Shown in pieces: positions 17,794 through 26,771 of a stretch of 64,000 nucleotides of DNA. Each line of letters opens with the position of its first letter. Within the stretch, counting starts at the first letter, position 1. Source of the DNA: Candidatus Dormiibacterota bacterium (GTDB taxonomy: Bacteria; Chloroflexota; Dormibacteria; Aeolococcales; Aeolococcaceae); contig PMOL01000008.1 of the NCBI GenBank assembly GCA_003162415.1, positions 124,001-188,000 of the forward strand, read 5' to 3'. The position numbers and the translations under genes were made by a program. Under the pieces are notes generated by a model. The model had not been told where the DNA came from, searched no databases, and saw only the letters and a list, made by a program, of their open reading frames with translations.

Positions 17794-18701
17794 CCTCGAC
17801 CCCTCCCCGGTTTCAAGGCGAGCGACGTTGGTCGCGAGTGGGTGACGGGCCCGGATGAGCGAGCACTCCGAGAGTACAGACACCGCGTACGCGGGGGCGC
17901 TCCGCTCTCCGGCTGCTCGGCGCGCGCGCAGACGCGCCGCTTGTAGGCGCAGCTTAAGGGGCCGCATTCTGAATACAGCGAGCCACGCTGACCCTTTGGC
18001 ACTGCATCGCGCCTGGCTCCGACCCAGCGGCAATCACGTGGCGCGCGAGTCCAAGCGTCCAGCGAACGATGCGTTCCGGGCGCGCAACGCCCGAGAGCAC
18101 CCACAGCACGGCAGCCTCGATGTGGGCCTCGTGCCGGCCCCGTGGCGCAGCCAGCAGCGAGACCCATGGTCCATGGCCAGCGCCGCCGGCCTCGTCGCTT
18201 CCGGCTCGCGTCTGGACGTGCGGGCCGCAGCGTCCGCCCAACCTATATAGAGGCAACGCGCCGCCGTCCCACTCGGGCTTCAGGGCGTCTGCATCGGAAT
18301 CGTCGTCAGAGTCTGCGGCAGCGGCTCACTCGTCGGCGGTCTCACCGTCTTCGCGCATCGATGCTGTCGGCCATAGTGCGCCAGCTTCACCGCATGATCG
18401 GACTCGGAATCGAGGCCGCTCGTGCAATCGGTGCTCCGAACGCGAAGCCGATCCAGCCTTATGGGCACGGGGGCGAGCCGGCCGGATGCGCAGGGTTCGC
18501 GAGACTGCGACGTCGCGATCGATATATGCGATCGGACGAGCAACGATCGGATGGGTGCTCACATCGAGCGATATCACCCTGTGACACCCATGCGATCGCA
18601 GCGGGGGAAGACGAGCTTGACACTTAACGCCACAACCCGCGACCACGTGCCGCGTGTCACGCCCACATGGATCAATTTTGAACAACAGGGGAGCACCACT
18701 C
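17794..18701. other. Long intergenic region with one palindromic repeat copy
   Basis: About 900 bases without a recognised gene. Repeat copy 3 is at 17928-18006. The promoter of the AYY-protein operon should be near the right end; ACAGGGGAG at 18685-18693 is the ribosome binding site of its first gene. Confidence 0.4.
17928..18006 (+). repeat. Dispersed palindromic repeat, copy 3
   Basis: Starts with GCAGACGCGCCGCTTGTAGG, shared with copy 2. GCGCC pairs with GGCGC around GCTTGTA, then GCTTAAGGGGCCGC is followed 3' by GACCCTTTGGCACTGCA; AAGGG pairs with CCCTT. Confidence 0.6.
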
Positions 18702-19190
18702 ATGACAAGACCTCGCGCAACCCGACGGCGGGTCATCGCCGGTATGGCGGCCCTCGTGCTGGCACTCGCAGGCGGTGCGGCCATCGCGTACTACGTCGCC
18801 GGAGGGAGTGGCACAGGCACGGGCAGCGCCGGTTCGGCAGTCGCGGCGACGGTCAACCAGGCGACGCCGGTCAACGGCGACTACAGCACCGGGGATGGAT
18901 TCCTGTACCCGGGCACAACCCAGACCGTGCACCTCACCGTGACCAACAACGGCAAAGCCAGTCAGGACATCACCACTGTGACGCTCACCGGCTGGACATC
19001 CAACAACGCCGGCTGCGATTCGGCCACCAACCCTGGCTGGTTCACGATGCCGGCGGTTGCGGTTGGGCAGGATCTCGCCGCGGGGGCTACCTCAACCAAC
19101 GACAACGGTGTGATCACGTTCGTCGACGAGCCCTACAGCCAGAACGTCTGCGAGGGCGCGACGATCACCTACGACTACACGTCGAGCTAG
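18702..19190 (+). CDS. AYY-signal surface protein 1 (TasA/SipW-substrate-like export signal)
   Basis: 162 aa from ATG at 18702, with ACAGGGGAG upstream. Arg-rich start, hydrophobic segment, then AIAYYVAGGSGTGTGSAG. The remaining ~110 residues form one beta domain with TVHLTVTNNGKASQDITTV, like bacterial Ig domains, and cysteines. The AYY/AYF-x-x-G-G motif after the hydrophobic helix recurs in the next two genes and resembles the signal of SipW-dependent fibre proteins (known for TasA). I infer a small exported structural subunit. First gene of a three-gene operon. Confidence 0.65.
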   Translation: MTRPRATRRRVIAGMAALVLALAGGAAIAYYVAGGSGTGTGSAGSAVAATVNQATPVNGDYSTGDGFLYPGTTQTVHLTVTNNGKASQDITTVTLTGWTSNNAGCDSATNPGWFTMPAVAVGQDLAAGATSTNDNGVITFVDEPYSQNVCEGATITYDYTSS

Positions 19191-19378
19191 CCGCACGGCG
19201 AGACGCACTGACCGCAGCGTTGCCGTGACGTCCGGGCGGCGATCGCCGCACTGGACGCCTCGGCCGAGAGCGCGAAATGGGAAGTCCGGATGATCGACGC
19301 GCACGGCAGTGACCATCCCCGCGAGGGGGCAGCCTCGGCCTGCCCTTGCGGCGGCTCGACGACGCCGGGGCCGTGAGC

Positions 19379-19876
19379 ATGATCCGGCGGCTGCGCTCCC
19401 ATCTGCCAGGCCGAAGGTTCCTGGTGCTGCCGGCCGTCGTCTTCGTGCTGATCTCGGGCGCTACCGGTGCTTGGGCGTACTACATCTCGGGGGGCGCAGG
19501 GGCAGGGTCGGGGAATACCAGCACGCTTCAGCCGACTATCGTGGTGGCGTTCGCCGGCGGTGACGCGCCGAGCACGATGCTCTATCCCGATGGCGGCCCT
19601 GCGGACGTGATCCTGCGCGTGAACAATCCCAACAGCTTCCCGGTCACCCTGGTCAGCGTCACCGGCAACGGCACGATTACGGCAGTTGGCAACCCACCAG
19701 GCTGCACGACCACCGGCGTGACCTTCGCCGACCAGACGTCGCTCAGCCTCGTGGTGCCGACTGGCTCGTCGCTCCTCGACCTCCCCGGGGCGGCGTCAAT
19801 GAGTGCGGCGTCATCGAATGGCTGCCAGGGAGCCTCATTCAGCATCCCAGTGACGATCACCACGCGGTACGGATGA
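19379..19876 (+). CDS. AYY-signal surface protein 2
   Basis: 165 aa from ATG at 19379 (GTG at 19373 is also possible). Basic N terminus (MIRRLRSHLPGRR), hydrophobic segment, then GAWAYYISGGAGAGSGNTS, the same export-signal layout as its neighbour. The mature part is a ~115-aa beta domain with VILRVNNPNSFPVTLVSV and three cysteines. It ends in ATGA overlap with the next gene, so the two are translationally coupled. Probably a paired subunit or anchor with the first protein. Confidence 0.65.
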   Translation: MIRRLRSHLPGRRFLVLPAVVFVLISGATGAWAYYISGGAGAGSGNTSTLQPTIVVAFAGGDAPSTMLYPDGGPADVILRVNNPNSFPVTLVSVTGNGTITAVGNPPGCTTTGVTFADQTSLSLVVPTGSSLLDLPGAASMSAASSNGCQGASFSIPVTITTRYG

Positions 19877-21930
19877 GCGCCCCCACATCGCTAGGCGGCG
19901 ATCCTCGCTCCCCCGTGCGCCGGCCGCTGCATCGAGCGGGTCGACGGTTCCTCGGCGTGCCCGTCACTGTGGCCGGGGCGTCACTGCTGGGAGCGACTGT
20001 GGCACTTGCGTACTTCGTGGCCAGCGCGGCCTCTGGCGCGAACGCTCCCGAGGCCCTGGCGGGCGCAATCGGTCAGGGGCAGGCGCCGGGCGGGTTCATC
20101 GTCAGCGGACGCGACGTCAGTGTGAGTTGGAGCGCAACGACCAACGCGTTTGCATACACGATCAGCCGAACCAACGTCGCCCCGGGCAGCCTCTCGACAA
20201 CCCTCAACGGCAGCTGCGCCGGCAAACCGATCGGGACGTCGTGCAGCGACACCGGACTGCCAGAAAACGGCACATCGACAACGACGTGGACGTATACCAA
20301 CACGCCATTACGTGACAACTGGATCGGTACCGCGAGCGCGTCCAGTACGCAGATCAGCGTACCCGGCCCGACCCTGTCGCTATCGCAGACAGCGTTCACC
20401 ACGGTCGGTGGGGCAACCAACGCTACCGTCGCCAACTTCTTCGACGGTGAAGGGGTCATCTACTGCATCGACCAGAACACGACCCCGTGCGGCGGTGCTC
20501 AGCTTGCCACCGACACGGTGCCCGCAAGCGGTGGCACCGTGACGACAAACGCGGTGCCGATTCCTGCTGGTCTGTCTGTGGGCTCACACACCGTCTACGC
20601 GATCGGCTCGTCGGGGAGTCTGCCCAGCGCCTCCATCTCAGTGAGCGCGGGATCGGCCACCCAGCTGGGGTTCAGCACCCAGCCGGGCGGCGGCGCCAAC
20701 GGCGCTTCGTGGGCAACCCAACCAAGCGCGGCGGTCGAAGACGCGTACGGCAACACCGTGACCGGCTCCTCGGCCTCGATCAGCCTGGCCATCGCCACCC
20801 AGCCGGGCAGCGGCGCGACCCTGACCTGCACCACCAACCCGCTCGCCGCCAGCAGCGGGGTCGCGACCTTCGCCGGTTGCAAGATCGTGGGCACGGCGGG
20901 CACGTACACGCTGAGTGCCACCAGTGCCGGGCTGACCACCGCCACCAGCGGCTCCTTCACCATCACCTTCGGCGCGGCCACCCAACTGGCGTTCAGCACC
21001 CAACCCGGCGGCGGTGCCAACGGTGCTGCCTGGGTCACCCAGCCCAAGGTCACCGTGGAGGACAGCGGCGGCAACACCGTGACCGGCTCCTCGGCCTCGA
21101 TCAGCCTGGCCATCGCCACCCAGCCGGGGAGCGGCGCGACCCTGACCTGCACCACCAACCCGCTCGCCGCCAGCAGCGGGGTCGCGACTTTCGCCGGTTG
21201 CAAGATCGTGGGCACGGCGGGCACGTACACGCTGAGTGCCACCAGTGCCGGGCTGACCACCGCCACCAGCGGCTCCTTCACCCTCACCTTCGGCGCGGCC
21301 ACCCAACTGGCGTTCAGCACCCAACCCGGCGGCGGTGCCAACGGTGCTGCCTGGGGCACCCAGCCCAAGGTCACCGTGGAGGACAGCGGCGGCAACAAGG
21401 TGACCGGCTCCTCGGCCTCGATCACCCTGGCCATCGCCAGCCAGCCGGGGAGCGGGGCGACTCTGACCTGCACGGCCAACCCCAAGAGCGCTAGCAGCGG
21501 GGTGGCCAGCTTCGCCGGTTGCAAGATCGTGGGCAGCGCGGGCATGTACACGCTGAGTGCCACCAGTGCCGGGCTGACCACCGCCGCCAGCGGCTCCTTC
21601 ACCCTCACCTTCGGCGCGGCCACCCAACTGGTGTTCAGCACCCAGCCGGGCGGCGGCGCCAGCGGCGCCGCCTGGGCCACTCAGCCGGTGGTCACCGTTG
21701 AGGACAGCGGGGGCAACACCGTGACCAGCTCCTTGGCCTCGATCACCCTGGCCATCGCCAGCCAGCCGGGCAGCGGCGCGACCCTGACCTGCACCACCAA
21801 CCCGCTCGCTGCCAGCAGCGGGGTCGCCAGCTTCGCCGGCTGCCAGATCGCGGGCACCGCAGGCAGCTACACGCTGAATGCCAAAGCTACCGGGCTGACC
21901 ACTGCCATCAGTGCCTCATTCAACATCTGA
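19873..21930 (+). CDS. AYF-signal surface protein 3 with four near-identical Ig-like repeats
   Basis: 685 aa. The N terminus has the family signal (VALAYFVASAASGAN) after a hydrophobic helix at ~32-50. Residues ~60-150 are a fibronectin-like domain with cysteines, then another Ig-like domain, and from residue ~262 four tandem 107-residue modules, each opening ATQLxFSTQPGGG and containing EDxxGNxVT and LTCTxNP. Modules of this type occur in bacterial adhesins and stalk proteins. The start overlaps the previous stop (ATGA). It is likely the long, exposed member of the operon, giving reach from the cell surface. There is no LPXTG motif. Confidence 0.75.
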   Translation: MSAPTSLGGDPRSPVRRPLHRAGRRFLGVPVTVAGASLLGATVALAYFVASAASGANAPEALAGAIGQGQAPGGFIVSGRDVSVSWSATTNAFAYTISRTNVAPGSLSTTLNGSCAGKPIGTSCSDTGLPENGTSTTTWTYTNTPLRDNWIGTASASSTQISVPGPTLSLSQTAFTTVGGATNATVANFFDGEGVIYCIDQNTTPCGGAQLATDTVPASGGTVTTNAVPIPAGLSVGSHTVYAIGSSGSLPSASISVSAGSATQLGFSTQPGGGANGASWATQPSAAVEDAYGNTVTGSSASISLAIATQPGSGATLTCTTNPLAASSGVATFAGCKIVGTAGTYTLSATSAGLTTATSGSFTITFGAATQLAFSTQPGGGANGAAWVTQPKVTVEDSGGNTVTGSSASISLAIATQPGSGATLTCTTNPLAASSGVATFAGCKIVGTAGTYTLSATSAGLTTATSGSFTLTFGAATQLAFSTQPGGGANGAAWGTQPKVTVEDSGGNKVTGSSASITLAIASQPGSGATLTCTANPKSASSGVASFAGCKIVGSAGMYTLSATSAGLTTAASGSFTLTFGAATQLVFSTQPGGGASGAAWATQPVVTVEDSGGNTVTSSLASITLAIASQPGSGATLTCTTNPLAASSGVASFAGCQIAGTAGSYTLNAKATGLTTAISASFNI
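20656..21927 (+). repeat. Tandem 321-bp repeats (four units) within the AYF protein gene
   Basis: Units begin at 20656, 20977, 21298 and 21619, each 321 bp (the last one slightly shorter). Units 2 and 3 are nearly identical in DNA sequence, and unit 4 differs more. Such arrays expand and shrink by recombination. Confidence 0.9.
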
Positions 21931-22917
21931 AGGAGACTTATAGGCGTCGAGAGCTCGCCACCAAGGTCGATCACCTCGAACGCCAGATGCATGACGAGCT
22001 CCAGCCTGCCCCTCCGCCATTGGATTCCGACGTCGAGATCATGGGGCGGGCCGGGGCAGCCCCAGCGTCCGATCGGAGCGAATCATGCTCAGACCGGTCC
22101 GCTCCGCTCAGCCGGGGCCTCTCATGGCGTCGGCGAAGAGCGTGGTCCTGGGTGAGCGTTCCGCCGAGCGAGGTTGTGCCTCGGCCACTGGCTCGCGGCC
22201 GCCGCGCTGGTGGGGCGAGCTAAGGGGTCGCCCCACGAATTCGGGCCGCGTCCTATACCCTTTGGCACGGCAGCAATGGCCACTGCCACACTGAGGCGCG
22301 ACGCCTCGGTGGACAGCTCTGCTGCCCGCGACGGTCGGGCACTCAGACCTCCCCGGGGACGATTGGCCGTACATTCTGACCGCCTTCGGGGTTATGCCCG
22401 ACCCCCAGCCTCGGGCCGAGGGTAGACCGGGGGAGCGAGGCTTTGGGTCAATCGCCTGCTCAGTAACTCAACCCCGGGCGGCGACTGTGCAGCAGAGTTT
22501 GCAGCACGTCTGATCGGGTTTTGCAACGACCCCTGAGTCACGTTCTCCGCAATCTTTAGTCCTCTCAAAGTGCGGCAGCGCATGCATTGCGCACTCGCCA
22601 CCGACTGCCCTTGAGGGACACCTCACCCTAGCCCGGACCACTATCATCGCCCTCCTCACGCAACCGGGCTTAGCAGGAGGGTGACCACGCCCAGCGAAGT
22701 TATTGACCGACAGGTGGCCGCCTACAACCGACGCGCCATTCAGTAGTTTGACGCGTGCTAAGCCCCGGATGCGAAGGCTTCGGTGATCTCGCGTCGATAG
22801 ACGCCCGCGGCCACGCGCTCTGGGTCTCACGGCGGCAGCGTGCTGAGCCCGAGACCAGCTGGTGAGGATGTGCCATGAACATGAAATCAACGTCAGGGGT
22901 TGGAGTGCTGTGACCCA
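21931..22917. other. Long intergenic region with one palindromic repeat copy
   Basis: Nearly 1 kb without a recognised gene. It holds repeat copy 4 (22195-22270), and just after it a separate short hairpin GAGGCG-CGA-CGCCTC at 22292-22306. The promoter of the DUF11 protein gene should be near the right end. Confidence 0.4.
22195..22270 (+). repeat. Dispersed palindromic repeat, copy 4
   Basis: GAGCTAAGGGGTCGCC, ACGAATTCGGG and ATACCCTTTGGCACGGCA. AAGGGGT pairs with ACCCTT, with one extra base. The GCGCTGGTGGGGCGAGC before it corresponds to the first small hairpin. Confidence 0.6.
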
Positions 22918-25900
22918 ATGGTCTCCCAGAGAGCGCGATCGATGACTGGACACAGGAGCGGGCGCCTCGGGACGAGGATCGCCATCTCGGCGGGGATGCT
23001 GAGCGTCATCGCCGGTCTTGGAGTCACCAACACCGTTCCGGCACACGCCGCATCAGCACCCTCGGACCCCACCGTCACCTGCGCGACCGATCCCAACATC
23101 TTCAACACCGGCTACGAGGTGGCGAGCGGAGGCCTCGACGCAAACTGGGAAGTCGCAGGGCCCTACGACAGCCCGGCCGGCACCACTCCGGAGACTGCGA
23201 CCTACCTCCCATCGGCGAACCCCGACCCTCCCGCAAACCCCACATTGGTGCTGGCCAACGTCAACAACCTGGTCCCCGCCGCATGGGCCGCAACTCCCTA
23301 CAGCAATGCGCAGTGGATCTCCCAGCAAACCATTGCCAACCCGACCAGTCCCAACGGCGATTGGTACTACGAGTACAACTTCAACCTCGACCCGTCGGTG
23401 CTCGCCTCGTCGTTCTCGCTGGACATGAACTTCATGTCGGACAACGACTTGGCCACAGTGTTCGTCAACAACGTCGACCAGAGCACCTACCCGGGCTCCA
23501 ACCTGCCCCAGGACCCCACCGTCGGCAACGACCCCTACAACTACCAGGGGTACCACCTCGACAAGGCCTCCCAGACAACGCTCGACCACAACTGGAAGAA
23601 CGGGCCGAACACGATCATCGTCGAGATCAAGAGCGGTGCACCGGAACAGGGATTCGACGCCCAGATCCGCCCGAGCGCGTTCTGCGAGCTGAGTCTCGCC
23701 GCGACCAAGACGGCGTCGCCGGATCCGTACACGCCGGGTCAGCTGCTGACCTACACCGTGACAGTCACCAACGCCGGCCCCGGGTACGCCGCCGAGGCGA
23801 CCGTTTCGGATCCCCTGCCGGCCGCGCTCTCCGGAGGCGGGTTCACCTGGACCTGCAGCGCGAGCTCCGGGAGCTCATGCACCCCCTCGGGGACGGGCAA
23901 CATCTCCGACACGGTTGGCATCGCCGCCGGAGGTTCGCTCGTCTACACGGCGTCCGGCGTCGTCCCGACCGCTGCTTCGGGGACTTTGACGAACTCCGTC
24001 ACCGTAGCCCCCCCGGCTGGCGCATCCGACCCTGGGTGCATCCCGAATTGCACCGTTACCAACCACGATCCCCAGGCTGCACCCACCCTCACGGTCCGCA
24101 AGTCGGTGACCTCAACCGGACCGTATACGGCAGTCGGGCAGATCATCGCCTACCAATTCGTGGTGACCAACACCGGTAACGTCACCCTGACGTCGGTGAG
24201 CGTCAGCGACACGCAGACAGCTCCAGCCGGCCCGCTCACCAGCGATCCGATGTGCCAGAGCCTCGCCACTCCCTCGGGCACCTGTGCTGGTGCCACCCCG
24301 ACGCTCGCGCCAGGGCAGGCTGCGACATTCACCGCCACCTACACGATCACTCAGGCCGACCTCGACAACGGGTCGGTGCGTGATACCGCAACGGCGTCGG
24401 GAGACCCCCCAGGCTGCAGCTCATCAGGGTGCGCGTCGACCTCTGCGGGGTCGGGCCTGACAGTGGCCCTCACCCAAGCGCCCGCCCTGACAGTCGTCAA
24501 GTCCTCCCCAACTGCGCACTACTCAGCAGTGGGCGACACCGTCGACTACGACTTCCAGGTTACCAACACCGGCAACGTGACCCTGTCCAACATCGCCGTC
24601 GACGACACTGAGACGGCCCCGGCGACTCAGGCCAACCTTTCGCCGATCACGTGCCCCGACAGCACGCTGGCTCCGGCCGCCGCGGAGACCTGCGCGGCGA
24701 CCTACACGGTGACCGCGGCCGATATGACCAACGGATCGGTGAGTGACACCGCAACCGCCTCAGGCACGCCGCCCGGATCGGTAACCCCCGTGACGTCCGG
24801 TTCCTCGGGTACCACGGTGAATGTGTATTTCGCGGTCGTGACTCTGACCAAGTCCGCCACCACGACGACGCCGACGGTGGGGAGTCATGACACGTTCACG
24901 CTCACAGCTGCCAACGCCGGTCCGTCCGACAGCGGTCAGGTGGTGGTGACCGATGTGCTGCCCAGCGGGTTGGGTTATGTCTCCTCGACGCCATCCAATT
25001 GCGTCAGTTCCTGTGTCGGGGTGAGCGCACAAACGGTCATGTGGACGATCTCCGACATTGCGCCGGGCTCCAACGCGACGCTCCAGGTCGTGACACTGGT
25101 CAGTACGTCCTCCAATGTCACCAACATTGCCAGCTTCACACAGACCGCTCCCAACGGGTCCGGTGGAAACTCCGGGTCCTCGAATACTGTCGCGATTGAT
25201 CCAAGCTGGGCCGATGTCACCGTCATCAAGGCGGTCACCATGACACCCCTGCAGGTGGGCAACACCGACACGTTCACCCTCACGGCGACCAATGCCGGTG
25301 GCAGTACTTCCTCTTCAGGACAGGTCGTGGTCACCGATGTTCTTCCTATCGGTCTCAGCTACCAGTCCTCGACGGCAACGAATTGCGTCAGCAATTGCGT
25401 TCTTGTCATGGGGCAAACCGTCACCTGGACCATCACCGATCTCTCGGCCGGTGCCGACACAACGCTTCAGATCGTGGTCAAGGGAACAGCGCCAGGGTCC
25501 CATTTGAACACGGCTTCGTTCACGCAAGCCGTGCCTAATGACGTCGGGAGCTCCGCTGGTACATCGAACACCGTTGTCGTGAACGTTGTCGGCCCTCCCG
25601 ACCTAGCGATCAAATTTGGGACGACCGCTCTGACTCTGGGTCAAACCACCACCGTGCGGTACACCATCACCAATCCCGGGGGCAATCCCGTCTCACTCAC
25701 CGGGGTTGGCTTCACCGACCATGTCGCCGCCATCCTCAGGGTGGCTAATCCGGCGAACGCGACAACGACCTGCTCCGGTGGGAGCGTGGCGGCGACGTTT
25801 GGCGGCTCGACCGTCATCCTCTCGGGCGCCACGCTGGGAGTTGGACAGAGCTGCACCGTCACGGTGATCGTTGTCGCCGTCGCCACCGGAACTGGTACTG

Positions 25901-26106
25901 AGAGCGCGACGGTCACCTCCACCAATGGCGGGGTTGGCGAGACTGTGCATGTGGATGTTCTAGCCGCCATCGCACCGGCACCCCCCAATACCGGCGCTAG
26001 CTCCTCCAGTCGGTGGGCGACGGTCGGGTTGCTCATCGTCGGAGCTCTTCTCGTTTTCGCATTCGGTATCCTTCGGCGACGTCACCGGATGTCAGGGAGC
26101 GGCTAG
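22918..26106 (+). CDS. DUF11-repeat surface protein with LPXTG-like sorting signal
   Basis: About 1062 aa. Start chosen at ATG 22918; TTG 22900 and ATG 22942 are alternatives. The signal peptide ends near VPAHAA. Residues ~50-260 form an N-terminal domain, followed by five or six DUF11/Ig-like modules (recurring TYTVTVTNAGPG, DTFTLTAxNAG, and GQVVVTDVLP). The C terminus has PPNTGASSSS, a hydrophobic span (~1035-1055) and RRRHR, the layout of a sortase substrate with PPNTG in place of LPXTG. The class D/E-like sortase at 37893-38501 may attach it to the wall. Likely an adhesive or structural wall protein. Confidence 0.85.
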   Translation: MVSQRARSMTGHRSGRLGTRIAISAGMLSVIAGLGVTNTVPAHAASAPSDPTVTCATDPNIFNTGYEVASGGLDANWEVAGPYDSPAGTTPETATYLPSANPDPPANPTLVLANVNNLVPAAWAATPYSNAQWISQQTIANPTSPNGDWYYEYNFNLDPSVLASSFSLDMNFMSDNDLATVFVNNVDQSTYPGSNLPQDPTVGNDPYNYQGYHLDKASQTTLDHNWKNGPNTIIVEIKSGAPEQGFDAQIRPSAFCELSLAATKTASPDPYTPGQLLTYTVTVTNAGPGYAAEATVSDPLPAALSGGGFTWTCSASSGSSCTPSGTGNISDTVGIAAGGSLVYTASGVVPTAASGTLTNSVTVAPPAGASDPGCIPNCTVTNHDPQAAPTLTVRKSVTSTGPYTAVGQIIAYQFVVTNTGNVTLTSVSVSDTQTAPAGPLTSDPMCQSLATPSGTCAGATPTLAPGQAATFTATYTITQADLDNGSVRDTATASGDPPGCSSSGCASTSAGSGLTVALTQAPALTVVKSSPTAHYSAVGDTVDYDFQVTNTGNVTLSNIAVDDTETAPATQANLSPITCPDSTLAPAAAETCAATYTVTAADMTNGSVSDTATASGTPPGSVTPVTSGSSGTTVNVYFAVVTLTKSATTTTPTVGSHDTFTLTAANAGPSDSGQVVVTDVLPSGLGYVSSTPSNCVSSCVGVSAQTVMWTISDIAPGSNATLQVVTLVSTSSNVTNIASFTQTAPNGSGGNSGSSNTVAIDPSWADVTVIKAVTMTPLQVGNTDTFTLTATNAGGSTSSSGQVVVTDVLPIGLSYQSSTATNCVSNCVLVMGQTVTWTITDLSAGADTTLQIVVKGTAPGSHLNTASFTQAVPNDVGSSAGTSNTVVVNVVGPPDLAIKFGTTALTLGQTTTVRYTITNPGGNPVSLTGVGFTDHVAAILRVANPANATTTCSGGSVAATFGGSTVILSGATLGVGQSCTVTVIVVAVATGTGTESATVTSTNGGVGETVHVDVLAAIAPAPPNTGASSSSRWATVGLLIVGALLVFAFGILRRRHRMSGSG

Positions 26107-26252
26107 CTCTTCACTGCAGAACGCAAGCTCGGGGCAGCTCAGGATCGAGCCACAAGCCGGATAGGATCCCGAGGCACGGAGCCGCCCATCTCCGGCTCGT
26201 GCTGTCGGCGTGAGCGGCATCTGACGCGGCCGCCCTGGGATCGCAAGCGACC

Positions 26253-26569
26253 TCAAGGCGGTTCGTTGCAGTTGTTCATGAGGCTGGGGCACACTCCAGC
26301 CCTACAAGAGGGTCGGCATTCCCGCCAAGCCCCCCGTGCTCTCTGCAGACTGCCATACGTGTAGCCGTTAGCTGAGGTCAACGCACGTGGACCGAACGCG
26401 GTGGTCGGCTGGACCGGGACCGACCCCGCCGACTCTGCTGGCGTGATGAATGTGAACGAGGTGGCAGAAACCACTGTCGGCGCCGCCGTGGTGCGGCCGA
26501 TTGTCACGGACATCCCCGCCGCAAACCCACGCCCGGGTCACCGAACTGATCCTGGCGGCCAACGCTCGG
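26253..26569 (-). pseudogene. Remnant of an IPT/TIG-domain gene
   Basis: The frame up to 26513 encodes MSVTIGRTT, ATSFTFITPAESAGSVPVQ and YTYGSLQ, matching an IPT module of the protein at 26772-29639 (MAVTIGGTS, ATSFTFITPA, YTYGSL). Just upstream in another frame is LAARISSVT, matching LAPRISSLT there, with about 20 residues missing between. After YTYGSLQ the frame becomes unrelated. So this is a deleted and frameshifted copy of the CAP/IPT gene, pointing the same way as the intact gene. Confidence 0.7.
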
Positions 26570-26623
26570 AGCTTAAGTGGCCGCCTCCCGAACTCGGGGG
26601 GCGCGGCGGACCCTTTTGCACGG
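26551..26623 (+). repeat. Dispersed palindromic repeat, copy 5
   Basis: GAGCTTAAGTGGCCGCCTCC, CGAACTCGGGGGG and GGACCCTTTTGCACGGGA. A long stem forms between AAGTGGCCGCC and GGCGGACCCTT, with CCCGAACTCGGG as the inner hairpin. It abuts the IPT remnant. Confidence 0.65.
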
Positions 26624-26771
26624 GACGCGCCTCGACTCCACCGGCCCAACCCAGCGCCGCTCCCGACTCGGCGTCCTGCCCAGGCGACCCGGGGACCGGG
26701 AGCAGCCGAGCTCGCTGGCCGCGATAAATCGGGCCGGGGCTGGTGGGCTGCGTCCGGGGGGTCGCCTCTGC

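Noticed and set aside
20595-21680. Two leftward frames and one rightward frame of more than 300 aa over the repeat array
   Set aside because: They exist only because the 321-bp repeats (a multiple of three) keep all frames open; composition is unnatural.
20656-21927. CRISPR array
   Set aside because: Repeat units are 321 bp and coding; there are no spacers and no cas genes in the window.
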